Translations under genes and position numbers: made by a program
Part shown: positions 55,301-64,000 of the stretch, piece after piece
Layout of the letters: each line of letters starts with the position of its first letter
Numbering within the stretch: the stretch's first letter is position 1
From: Thinopyrum elongatum
Lineage: Eukaryota > Streptophyta > Magnoliopsida > Poales > Poaceae
DNA: 64,000 nucleotides
Assembly (NCBI GenBank): GCA_011799875.1
Contig: CM022302.1
Span: 375,552,775-375,616,774 of the forward strand
Direction: 5' to 3'
Notes under the pieces: model-generated
What the model saw: only the letters and a program-made list of their open reading frames with translations
Told to the model about the DNA's origin: nothing
The model's database searches: none

Positions 55301-56581
55301 ATTATCGGAGGATGAACGTATTATAGGCGACCTTCCAGTAGCAAAGAAGCATAGGAAGAGACCGAGGAAAGGCAACAAAGATGCTTCTATGATCCAGCCG
55401 CCTCCGCAGCCTCGAGTTCAAGACCGTATACCTATTATAGGTGCGGCAAAATGGCATATCCCCGGTGATCCAATCCTACCTAAGGCAGCGGTAGAGGCCA
55501 TATACGGCGATCTAATGAGACTTCATGACGATGTGCTGCGGAGAGAGAAAAGCCTGATCGCCTCGAAAAATCCAGGATTCCCGCTTTACGTGGTTAACGT
55601 GCCGTAGCAAAGGTTGTATGTTGACACATTCCCCGCGGAGAAGTTCTTCCTTCGATTCGATTGCATCTTCGACATGTTTCACTTGAAAAAGCTGGATTTT
55701 ACGTTTGTCCGACTTTTTGCCTTGTACATGAACTACATCATCAGGATTGAGCAGATACCTTATATCTGTGTCGCTGACCCGTACTTCATGCACGAGGGCT
55801 TCTTGGCAGTCTGCCCAAAGCACCGTGAATACGCGAGTAACTACATCGCCGATTTCATGGTCGGCAATAAGGACAAGGAGACGATTCTCGTGCCTTATCA
55901 TCCCATGTAAGTCATCCGCGCGGATATCCTTCCTTCGATTTCAATCATTCATTTGCACGCGTGGAGGCTAATTTGAGGTGTACTTATTTTGCACAGCGAC
56001 GGGCGCGCCGTCCTCATCATCCTTTACCCCCGATTCTCCCATGCTCTTTACTTGGACTCGTCGAAGAACATGAAAAAAAGGATTACACCCACATCAAGTC
56101 TGTTCTTGACAGTGCTATCTTTAGCTACGGCCTACGGGGTGGAGAGATCACGCTCAAGAAGACAAGGAACCGCGCGCCCGCGTTCGGCCATAAGACCAAC
56201 TTCTGCTGCATCCAGCAACCGAGTGGTACTCTCAGTGATGGATTCTATGTCCTCCACCACATGCTGGAGTACAGACGGGATCAGCAGAACCTTCGCATGT
56301 CACCTAGATCCGACGATGACCATATTTTGCAATGGGCAAAGAACCTAGAAGATATCCCGGATCATTGACTTCAAGCTGAGTTCTATCACATCCAGCGTGA
56401 ACTTGCCCAAATCATCATGAAGGAGGTCCTCGAAAAAATAGGGATGTTCTACGAAGAAGGGCAAATGTCGCGAGAAGACGTCCGAACACGCGTAGCCGCT
56501 CAGTGTCTCGACCTGAAGCCTTTCACTGCGCTCGGGGACTATCTCCCTGACTTGGATGGATGGCACGACATGTTGGAGTGA
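49373..56581 (+). pseudogene. CACTA-encoded protein with C-terminal Ulp1-like protease domain, decayed
   Basis: Coding blocks are 49373-49800 (then a solo LTR), 53557-54033, 54125-54643, 54735-55906 and 55997-56581. Introns have GT donors (GTAATT, GTACCT, GTAAGT) and AG acceptors and keep frame. The N-terminus has an ETGAETGAETD repeat and a KRIRRPKQL basic stretch. Next is a DNA-binding-like region (RAMGKFSGALSAWKLRVK, HHLGSSGYTGK) of the plant CACTA ORF1 type, a coiled-coil region, and GQKVDVGKATIVKPKEQLFH. The last 300 residues match Ulp1-type domains (HALYLDSS, then CCIQQPSGTLSDGFYVLHHM). The residue before GFYVL, where Ulp1 enzymes have Cys, is Asp. Frameshifts near 49685, 53860 and 56074 and stops at 55605 (TAG) and 56366 (TGA) kill it. 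Confidence 0.85.
49806..53551 (-). mobile_element. Solo LTR of a gypsy-type element, copy 2
   Basis: 3746 bp, starting TGTGGCGCCCTCGA and ending GGGGTGTTACA, flanked by exact CGGGA (49801-49805 and 53552-53556). Same family as 13145-17025: shared CACTAATCATACACGCAAATG start, GTACTCAGCAAGCAAGGATC block, ATCACCCTCG cluster and end. It splits the CACTA gene inside a conserved FLFPGRD stretch; removing it and one CGGGA restores the frame. The long GC-rich frames at 52377-53210 are artefacts of LTR composition. Confidence 0.93.
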
Positions 56582-56832
56582 TTGAAGATATGTGTCCGTT
56601 TAGTCCATACTTTCTCTATGACGAAACTTTGAGTTATGCACGACAAAACTTTATTTGTGATGTAATTAAACCGTCCTCCTCAACTAGTGAAGATCACTCT
56701 AGTTAGGGCATATTGGGTATGATGAACTTTGTTATTTATGCTTATGATATGTTGCTTCTATTTTTGCCAACTCTGTCTCTTTCTGTTGCTCAACTATAGA
56801 TGTTGCATATTATCGACTCATGTGACGATGCA
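56582..56832 (+). other. Spacer between the two CACTA coding parts
   Basis: Transcript tail of the first gene and a candidate intron ending at CGATGCAG (56832). No frame with a domain was seen. Confidence 0.4.
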
Positions 56833-57040
56833 GGTACATAGATCATCGATGGCGAAGAATTGCTATGCCAAGAGTATACGATGAGTGGCCGGAGTGTCAG
56901 GCCCAAGTGTATCGGTTTCCGAGCGACAGCCAGAGAGGGTTCGATAGCAGAGCCGAAGCGGAAAGTAGTTAGTTTAGGTTCACGCTAGTGCGAGAGAGGG
57001 ATACGAACTGGCGCCTCAAGAAGTACTACATTATGTATGA
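56833..57040 (+). pseudogene. RNase H1 N-terminal (viroplasmin-like) domain remnant in CACTA
   Basis: After ATG at 56849 a short frame is broken by a frameshift. The next frame reads YDEWPECQAQVYRFPSDSQR and then RGFDSRAEA, matching the small RNA/DNA-hybrid-binding domain found at the N-terminus of RNase H1 (Pfam Cauli_VI/viroplasmin family). An in-frame TAG follows near 56970, then an Arg-rich tail. Such a domain is known in some plant CACTA elements. Short and broken, hence moderate confidence. Confidence 0.6.
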
Positions 57041-57235
57041 TGAGACATGTCATGTAACTTGTATAGCTATATCGTGATTATGATGTGACGACATGATTTG
57101 TGTTGGATGATATGACGAGACTATTATGTGTATGATATGATGAGCATATTGCATGTTTATGATATGATTAGAATACTGTATAAAACCTGTACAAAAACAT
57201 CACAAATATGTAGCAAAAAAAGATATGTGAAAATA
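57041..57235 (+). other. CACTA 3' untranslated spacer
   Basis: AT-rich, with repeated ATGATATGATGA-like words (57090-57170). No gene. Confidence 0.4.
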
Positions 57236-57440
57236 TAGTAGTAGCGCTCTTTAGCGCTGGACAGGAAAACGCTACTGCTAAGGCACTTAGCAGTAGCACT
57301 GGTATGGAAAGCGCTACTGCTAAGTAGGTATAGCAGTAGCGCGTGTCAAAATGCGCTACTGCTAAATGTTAGCTGTAGCACCGTATCAGTAGCGCGGTTC
57401 CCCGCGCTACTGATAGCCCTTAGACCCGCGCTACTACTAG
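57236..57440. repeat. 3' subterminal repeats of the CACTA element
   Basis: At least eight sites of GCGCTACTGCTA or its complement in 200 bases, mirroring the 5' end. Confidence 0.9.
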
Positions 57441-57460
57441 GCTTTTCCCTAGTAGTGTAA

Positions 57461-58095
57461 GCAAATTTATTCTCATGAATAGTAGTGGGAGCAAACTCAA
57501 CAAAATAACTATCATGTGAGGCATAATCCAATTGAAAATTAAAATCATGATGACAAGTTTCATGGTTATCATTATTCTTTATAGCATACATATCATCACA
57601 ATAATCATCATATATAGCAACTTTGTTCTCATAATCAATTGGAACCTCTTCCAAAATAGTGGATTCATCACTAAATAAAATCATGACCTCTCCAAATCCA
57701 ATTTCATAATTATCACAATAAGATTCAACACCCTCCAAAATAGTGGGATTATTAACTAGAGTTGACACTCTTCCAAACCCACTTTCATCAACATAATCAT
57801 CATAAATCAGAGGCACGCTATCATCATAATAAATATTCTCATCAAAACTTGGGGGACTAAAAATATCATCTTCATCAAGTATAGCATCCCCAAGCTTATG
57901 GCTTTGCATATCATTAGCATCATGGATATTCAAAGAATTCATACTAACAACATTGCAATCATGCTCATCATTCAAATATTTTATGCCAAACATTTTATTG
58001 ACTTCCTCTTCTAACACTTGAGCACAATTTTCCTTTCCATCATTTTCACGAAAGATATTAAAAAGATGAAGCATATGAGGCAACCTCAATTCCAT
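57461..58095 (-). pseudogene. Athila-like element ORF, N-terminal part
   Basis: Frame on the minus strand from 58095 towards the CACTA insertion: MELRLPHMLHLFNIF, then a strongly acidic region rich in Asp, Glu and Tyr (DDYVDESGFGR, ILEEVPIDYENK, NNDNHETCHHD). It breaks at the CACTA end; the rest is at 46895-47237. With the CACTA removed, a TAA falls exactly at the target site. The family recurs widely in Triticeae non-autonomous Athila-like elements to my knowledge, but its function is unknown. No gag, protease or pol motif is present. Confidence 0.75.
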
Positions 58096-58192
58096 TTTTT
58101 TGTAGTTTTCTTTTATAGACTAAACTAGTGATAAAACAAGAAACTAAAAGATTCAATTGCAAGATCTAAAGATATACCTTCAAGCACTCACC

Positions 58193-58210
58193 TCCTCGGC
58201 AACGGCGCCA
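58193..58210 (-). other. Primer-binding site, tRNA-Asp type
   Basis: Minus-strand TGGCGCCGTTGCCGAGGA, one base from the complement of the plant tRNA-Asp(GTC) 3' end (TGGCGCCGTTGCCGGGGA). It lies ten bases inside the 5' LTR. This primer is characteristic of the Athila lineage. Confidence 0.88.
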
Positions 58211-58220
58211 GAAAAGAGCT

Positions 58221-59569
58221 TGATGTCTACTATGCAACGTTTCTTCTTGTAGACGTTGTTGGGCCTCCAAGTGCAGAGTTTTGTAGGACAGTAGCAAATT
58301 TCCCTCAAGTGGATGACCTAAGGTTTATCAATCCGTGGGAGGCATAGGATGAAGATGGTCTCTCTCAAACAACCCTGTAACCAAATAACAAAGAGTCTCT
58401 TGTGTCCCCAACACACCCAATACAATGGAAAATTGTATAGGTGCACTAGTTCGGCAAAGAGATGGTGATACAAGTGTAATATGGATAGTAGATATATGTT
58501 TTTGTAATCTGAAAATATAAAAACAGCAAGGTAACTAGTAACAAAAGTGAGCGAAAATGGTATTGCAATGCTTGAAAACAAGGCCTAGGGTTCATAGTTT
58601 CACTAGTGCAAATTCTCTCAACAATGATAACATAATTGGATCACATAACAATCCCTCAACGTGCAACAAAGAATCACTCCAAAGTTTCTATTGGAGAACG
58701 TAGGACGAAAACGTGCATCAACCCCTATGCATAGATTACCCCAATGTCACCTCGGGAATTCGCAAGTTGAGTGCCAAAACATACATCAAGTGAATCAATA
58801 GAACATCCCATTGTCACTACAGATATCCCATCGCAAGACATACATCAAGTGTTCTCAAATCCAATACTCAATCCAACATAAAAAAACCTCAAAGAGCAAG
58901 ACTCAATTCATCACAACAAGAGATAGAGAGGGAAGAAACACCATATGATCCAACTATAATAACAAAGCTCGCGGTACATCAAGATCGTGCCAAATCAAGA
59001 ACACGAGAGAGAGAGAGGTCAAACACATAGCTACTGGTACATACCCTCAGCCCCAAGGGTGAACTACTCTCTCCTCGTCATGGAGACCGCCGGGATGATT
59101 AAGATGGCCACCGGTGATGGTTTCCCCCTCCGGCAGGGTGCCGGAACAGGCTCCCGATTGGTTTTTCGTGGCTACAGAGGCTTGCGGCGGCGGAACTTCC
59201 GATCTAGGTTTCTTTTCGGGGGTTTCTGTATTTATGGAGTTTTTGGCGTCGGTCTCACGTCAGGGGGGTCCACGAGGCAGCGGCAAGCCAGGGGGCGCGC
59301 CCTAGGGGGGGGGCACCCTTGTGGTTGCCTCGGGACTCTGCTCCGATATCTTTTCACTCTAGTATTTTTTATATTTTCCAAAAATATTCTCCGTAAATTT
59401 TCAGCTCATTCCGAGAACTTTTATTTCTGCAGAAAAAATGACACCACGGTAATTCTGCTGAAAACAGCGTCAGTCCGGGTTAGTTCTAATAAAATCATAC
59501 CAAAAGCATATAAAATTGTTGTAAACATGGGAATACTTCATAAATTATAGATACGTTGGAGACGTATTA
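58221..59569 (-). repeat. 5' LTR of the Athila-like element
   Basis: 1349 bp, partner of 42510-43862. The outer end reads GAGACGTATTA where the partner has GTATCA, so the terminal CA/TG has mutated. TATA (minus strand) near 59227-59236. Confidence 0.92.
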
Positions 59570-59574
59570 GGGCA

Positions 59575-61790
59575 TATTCTCTCTGCTGAAGGAATAGCAG
59601 TGGATCCAAGTAAAGTCAAGGATGTGCTAAAGTGGCCAGCACCAAGGATGGTAACCGAAATCATGAGTTTTCTGGGTCTTGCTGGTTATTACCGTTGATT
59701 CATTGAAGGCTTTTCCAAGATTGCTAAATCCATGACAGAACTGCTCAAGAAGGACCAGAAGTTTGTATGGTCTGAAGATTGTGAGAAGAGCTTTAATGAA
59801 TTGAAGACTCGTTTAACATCAGCACCCGTATTAACGCTTCCATACATTTATCGCAGCTTTGACGTATATTGCGACGCATCTAGGAGAGGCATTGGGTGCA
59901 TACTCATGCAAGACGGCAAGGTTCTAGCTTATGCATCCAGACAGCTATGGCCACATGAAGGAAACTATCCTACTCATGACTTGGAGCTAGCAGCAGTTGT
60001 GCATGCCTTAAAAATTTGGAGGCATTATCTCATCGGCAAGCGGTGCCAAATATTCACCGATCACAAAAGCCTCAAGTATATATTCACTCAACCCGATTTG
60101 AATCTCCGACAAAGAAGATGGCTTGAGTTGGTCAAGGATTATGACCTCGGAATAAATTATCACCCGGGTAAAGCTAATGTGGTTGCCGATGCTCTCAGTC
60201 GCAAACCAGCCGCATTAAACGCATTAATGGAATCTCTGCCTCCCGAGCTATAAGAAGAGATGGCCCAACTCAACCTGACCATGGTTGAGGCCGACTGCAC
60301 CAATATGTTGGAAGTCACTCCCACTCTTGAGGAAGAGATTCGCAAGGCCCAGGCAGAGGATCCATTCCTGCAACACCATGTCACACGAATGAAAGACGAC
60401 AAGACTCAAGACTTCCGGATGGATGAGCAAGGTACTCTATGGTTTCAAGGACGAATCTGTGTACCCAAAGTAGAAGATCTAAGGAACAAGATATTAATAG
60501 AAGCACACGAGTCCTCATACTCGATCCACCCAGGAGGTAGAAAGATGTATGAACACCTCAGGCAAATATTTTGGTGGGATGGAATGAAGAAGGATATTAC
60601 ATATTTTATCACCTGCTATGATATATGCAATAAGGTGAAGGCGGAACATCAGAAACCCGCCGGGCTACTTCAACCTTTACTCATCCTGCAATGGAAATGG
60701 GACGATGTCTGCATGGACTTCATCACCGGTCTTACCAAAACTCCTCGTGGTAACAATGCTGTGTGGGTTGTGGTGGACATGCTGACCAAAGTGGCCCACT
60801 TCATTCCTATCTGGACCACATACCGGGCAGATCAATTAGCCCAACTCTATGTGTCCAGAATTGTCAGTCTACATGGAGTGCCTAGGACCATCACCTCAGA
60901 CCGAGGGTCTCTTTTCACCTCAGCATTCTGGTCACGTCTACACCAAGCTTTGGGGACATCATTGAAGTACAGCACAGCTTATCACCCTCAGACAGACGGA
61001 CAGATGGAGTGAGTAAACTAGATACTCGAAGATATGGTTCGAGCATGTGCCCTTGCCCAAGGACCCAAATGGGAAGACAGTCTACCTTATGCGGAATTTT
61101 CCTACAACAATAGCTATCAGGCTAGTCTCAAAATGTGACCCTATGAAGCCCTGTATGGTCGCAAGTGCCGTACTCCATTAAACTGGTCCCAGACCGGAGA
61201 CAACCGCATCTTCAGGACAGACTTGATGATGGAAGCTGAGAAGCAAGTCCGGGAAATCTGAGACAGACTGCAAGTGGCCAAGTACCGACAAAAGAGCTAC
61301 TATGATTCCAAGCATCGACAGATCAGTTTTGAACCTGGTGAATATGTCTACTGCCGAGTCACACCCATGAAAGGAGTTAAGAGATTTCAGACTCGGGGAA
61401 AGCTTGCACCAAGATACATTGGTCCATTCCCTTTCATGTCCAAGGTTGGTACAGTGGCATATCAATTGGAACTTCCTCCCGAACTATCAGAAATACATGA
61501 CTTCTTCCATGTATCACAGTTGCGAAGGTGTATCTCACCGCCCGAGAAATAGACTGATATGGCAGAAATAGAGCTTGCTAAGGATCTGACTTATGAAGAG
61601 AAACCTTTTCGTATACTGGATGAGATGTAAAGGGTCACCCGCAGCAAGTCAGTTAAGTTTTACAAGGTGCAGTGGGAACACCATACCGAGAGCGAAGCTA
61701 CCTGGGAAAGAGAGGACTTTTTGAGGACAGCATACCCTGAATTGTTTCTTGAGCAACCGAATCTCGATGACGAGATTCATCCTAGGGGGG
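59575..61790 (+). pseudogene. Chromovirus RT C-terminus, RNase H, integrase, chromodomain, decayed
   Basis: Resumes the RT frame interrupted at 42509. It continues through RNase H ([15 protein letters not shown] near 59865, [30 protein letters not shown]). The integrase has its HHCC finger (about 60505-60630), VCMDFITGLTKTPRG and TSDRGSLFTSAFW with the catalytic acids, and AYHPQTDGQ at 60980. A C-terminal FHVSQLRRC stretch precedes a chromodomain-like YKVQWEHHTESEATW near 61660. In-frame stops occur at about 59697, 60251, 61010, 61022, 61136, 61259, 61550 and 61627. Several fit CGA to TGA or CAG to TAG changes. One frame is kept throughout. Confidence 0.92.
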
Positions 61791-61795
61791 GCGTT
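61780..61795 (+). other. Polypurine tract of the chromovirus
   Basis: CCTAGGGGGGGCGTT directly precedes the 3' LTR start at 61796. Confidence 0.7.
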
Positions 61796-64000
61796 TATGA
61801 TACCCTGATTTTTGCCCTTTTTCTTTTTCTGGAATTTTATTACAATTTGATTTGAAGCTGAGTTTTTGAATCAACTCATTTGGACTTCACACTTGGGCAT
61901 TGTTTTAATTTTCACCCAAGTGACTCCACTCACTCCCAAAAACATCTATTGCTCTCTGATCTCTCAAAATATTGCCATTAGAATATTTTTCTCAAAAGAA
62001 AAATATTCATTTTCTCTTTGAAAATGACCTATTTTCACTTCTGCTCCAAAGCAACCCCTATTTTTCTGGCTCACAAAAATCTGAGAAAATTCCCAAATAT
62101 TCTTTGGACCATGCCTCATCTTCCTATGTAAAAATATCCTATGGTCATGTGGATTATTTTTGCTATAGAAAATCATTTTCATTCTGGTCACAAATGGTAC
62201 ATTGTGAAGCAAGTACATTTTTGACAAATCTTCTTGAGCTGAAATTTTTGTGGCTTAATGACCTTCCTAAGTAACCCTTAATCACCAAGTTTCAGCTCCT
62301 AACTCCCTCTAGAACTATCTCAAAGATCCTCACAAATTTCTATCCAGAAACTTGCCAAGAAGCTCAAGTCACTTCCTGTCGACCTGGCTTCGATCCATCA
62401 GCATAGAGTGACTAAGCACTGCAGGGACAATCAGACATGATCTAACCCCTCAGGCGTGCCGTGTTGCACTCGTGCACGCGGTGACCGCGTGTGGCCACGG
62501 TGTCTGGCATGCACGCAGTTTGTTCGGCGCATTGGTTTTGCCTCTGCCTCGCCCGTGCGCCCACCTCAGGCCAACCCCGCTTGTCTCTAACCTTCACGAG
62601 CCTCGACTCATCACCCCTGACCTCTCGCTAGAGCTCCCCAACGCCGGCGAAAGCTGCTGCAGAACCGGCCACGGTGGAGCAGGGAGCACAATACACCCGT
62701 GTGGTCGTGCCGTCGCCCTCCTGCGCCCTGTGCTTGGCTCCGTGCCACCACTATGACCGCGTCAACCCCTCGAGCTCTCCCATCCATCCTGAGCGCCATT
62801 CGTCGCCGCTCGCCACTCAGAGTCTTCTCCGGTGACCTCGAACCCCTCCTCGGCCGCGCCTATAAATAGAGCCCCTCCCGAGCTGTTCTGGCCGCACCAC
62901 CCACCTCCACTGACCACAAACAAGCTCGTAGAAGACCGCGGTAGGCCAGGCGGGCCTCTGGCTGCCGTTCCACACCAGAAATCGCCGTCGATCCCCTCCC
63001 GGTGCCCTGCTTCCTACGACGCTCCACGACGTCTTCCCACACCTCCGGCGTGCTGGTGGTGTTCTCCTGGTCATGCTGGTGCTGCTGGAACGCCCCTGCC
63101 TCGCTGGAGAACCACCGGTGACCGAGTCATCATCCTCTGTTTCTCTCTCTCTCTCCTCTAACCCTGCCAGTGGGGCCCGCCTGTCAGCCTCTCTGTTCAC
63201 CCGCCGAAGTGGTATAAGTGGAGGCGTAATCCACAAATACGCCTTCGACGTCACCCCCTCTAGTTATTTTCAAAATTCATTTTAATTTAGAAATTTGACC
63301 AAACTTTGACCTGCTCTAACTTTTATTCTACATGTCCAAATGAAATGATTCTCTTTGCATTGGTTTTGTCTTGAACTCCTCTGTCAGCATGCAAAAGATG
63401 ATATTTTTGCTTGCTGTAAATATTTTTTGGTGCATTTAAATGTGTTATGTGACATTTTCTATTTGCTATTTTAATTATTTTCAGAAGGAACTTGCTGCCT
63501 TGAGGAGAACCAGGAGGATCGTGACCCTCCTCTGCACTAAGGCAAGCCATCACAAATATTTGCAAGAGTGACATTTCAATGATTATGATTTTCACTTGAA
63601 TATGGTCCCATATAATGCATATAGAAAATTAAAATAACATCACTTGTGCTAGTTTCATTTTCATGCTATGCTTGCTATGTTTTAAGTGGAAGTTAAGTTG
63701 TTTGGTTAAGATTATGCAGTAGAGTAACATGATTATGAGCAGGAGTAAGTTCATACCGGCATTATGTTGAAATGGTGCATATGGAAATTGCTGCATCTTC
63801 ATGGCATACTATGACTCAGAAATATTTCTTTGCAAGTTGAAACCTGATAATAATCCTACTTGAACATACTGTTGATCGAGTCATGGTGCCACCGAATCGA
63901 GCTTCCTAGTGCAACCACATTTGCCTTTATGGGGAGGACCTTTCTCGGTCTGTTGTTATGCCTCTCGCCAGTGCCTCCAACTAGGGAAGGTTATGCACTT
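61796..64000 (+). repeat. 3' LTR of the chromovirus, truncated by window end
   Basis: Matches 35651 onward for 2205 bases. Its first bases read TATGATACCC where the 5' LTR has TGTGACACCC, so the terminal TG is mutated. It lacks the 161 bases present at 36965-37125 of the 5' LTR. TATA box near 62860-62869. Confidence 0.93.

Larger units (their letters stand above)
47238..57457 (+). mobile_element. CACTA (En/Spm) DNA transposon, interrupted by a solo LTR
   Basis: Starts CACTACTAGGGAAAACC and ends GGCTTTTCCCTAGTAGTG, inverted terminal repeats typical of CACTA. The 3-base duplication TAA lies at 47235-47237 and 57458-57460. Subterminal regions carry many copies of AGCAGTAGCGC in both orientations. 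Without the solo LTR (3746 bp plus TSD) it is about 6.5 kb. It has a plus-strand gene (49373-56581) of the CACTA accessory class with a Ulp1-like protease domain, and a small RNase H1-N-like domain. No TNP2-type DDE transposase was recognised, so this copy is probably non-autonomous. Confidence 0.95.
42510..59569 (-). mobile_element. Non-autonomous Athila-like gypsy element (interrupted by CACTA)
   Basis: Flanked by GGGCA (42505-42509 and 59570-59574). Two LTRs of 1353 and 1349 bp bound it, in minus orientation. The primer-binding site matches the tRNA-Asp end used by Athila-lineage elements. The internal DNA (excluding the 10.2-kb CACTA insertion) is about 4.1 kb. It lacks gag, protease, RT and integrase and holds one ORF of unknown function plus repeated polypurine-like motifs. 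It must have moved using another element's enzymes. By eye the LTRs differ at roughly 35-40 sites, so it is older than the Tat element at 17670. Confidence 0.92.
35651..64000 (+). mobile_element. Ty3/gypsy chromovirus-type element, 3' LTR incomplete in window
   Basis: A plus-strand element: 5' LTR 35651-39035, primer-binding site 39041, an accessory ORF, gag, protease, RT, RNase H, integrase, chromodomain-like tail, polypurine tract and 3' LTR from 61796 to the window end. The chromodomain and the RT-RNase H-integrase order identify a chromovirus. It inserted into the Tat antisense-gene fragment ending at 35650, and was itself split at 42509/59575 by an Athila-like element. More than ten in-frame stops and a frameshift make gag-pol dead. 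The family name is not assigned. Confidence 0.93.

Noticed and set aside
1..64000. tRNA, rRNA, snRNA genes, origins or bacterial-type operons
   Set aside because: Looked for and not seen; only tRNA-complementary primer sites are present.

Overview
The window is plant nuclear DNA from a grass of the wheat tribe (Triticeae: wheat, Aegilops, rye or barley). The evidence is an Angela/WIS/BARE-1-type copia element, Athila-like LTRs of the kind common in wheat, a Thalos/Stowaway-type MITE, a CACTA element with AGCAGTAGCGC subterminal repeats, and extreme nesting. I see no ordinary single-copy host gene. Almost all supported features are transposable elements. Family names are by recognition only; no search was run.

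Left part (1-13144). The window opens inside a decayed Ty1/copia polyprotein and runs through its 3' LTR (to 4528). That element sits in an Athila-like LTR whose remainder ends at 5845. Next come about 7 kb of low-copy DNA. It holds an intron-split copia-type gag reading frame on the minus strand (6938-7912), two diverged paralogous segments (about 6.5-9.0 kb and 11.1-12.6 kb), a Stowaway MITE (10262-10420), microsatellites and an AG-rich degenerate repeat tract.

Middle (13145-35650). The AG-rich tract was hit by a gypsy solo LTR (13145-17025, near-perfect TSD), a hAT-like MITE (17312-17485) and a nearly complete Tat-lineage gypsy element on the minus strand (17670-31595, TSD ATAGA, two 1012-bp LTRs). 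This element carries gag-protease, RT/RNase H/integrase and, on the opposite strand, a spliced antisense gene with its own TATA box. Right of it lies a fragment of a second Tat-lineage element, represented only by its antisense gene (32399-35650, minus strand).

Right part (35651-64000). This is a nest. The Tat fragment was invaded by a chromovirus-type gypsy element (35651 to beyond the window, plus strand). Its reverse transcriptase was split by a non-autonomous Athila-like element (42510-59569, minus strand, TSD GGGCA). The single recognisable ORF of that element was split by a CACTA transposon (47238-57457, TSD TAA). The CACTA gene was in turn split by a solo LTR (49806-53551, TSD CGGGA) of the same family as the one at 13145. 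Each junction can be closed by removing the insert and one TSD copy, so the order of events is readable.

Most worth a second look: a roughly 190-nt near-perfect foldback just upstream of the CACTA start codon; the antisense gene of the young Tat element, spliced and open apart from one TAG; an intact 268-codon ORF upstream of the decayed chromovirus gag; a 69-bp in-frame repeat array between RNase H and integrase; and six copies of the polypurine-tract motif in the Athila-like element.
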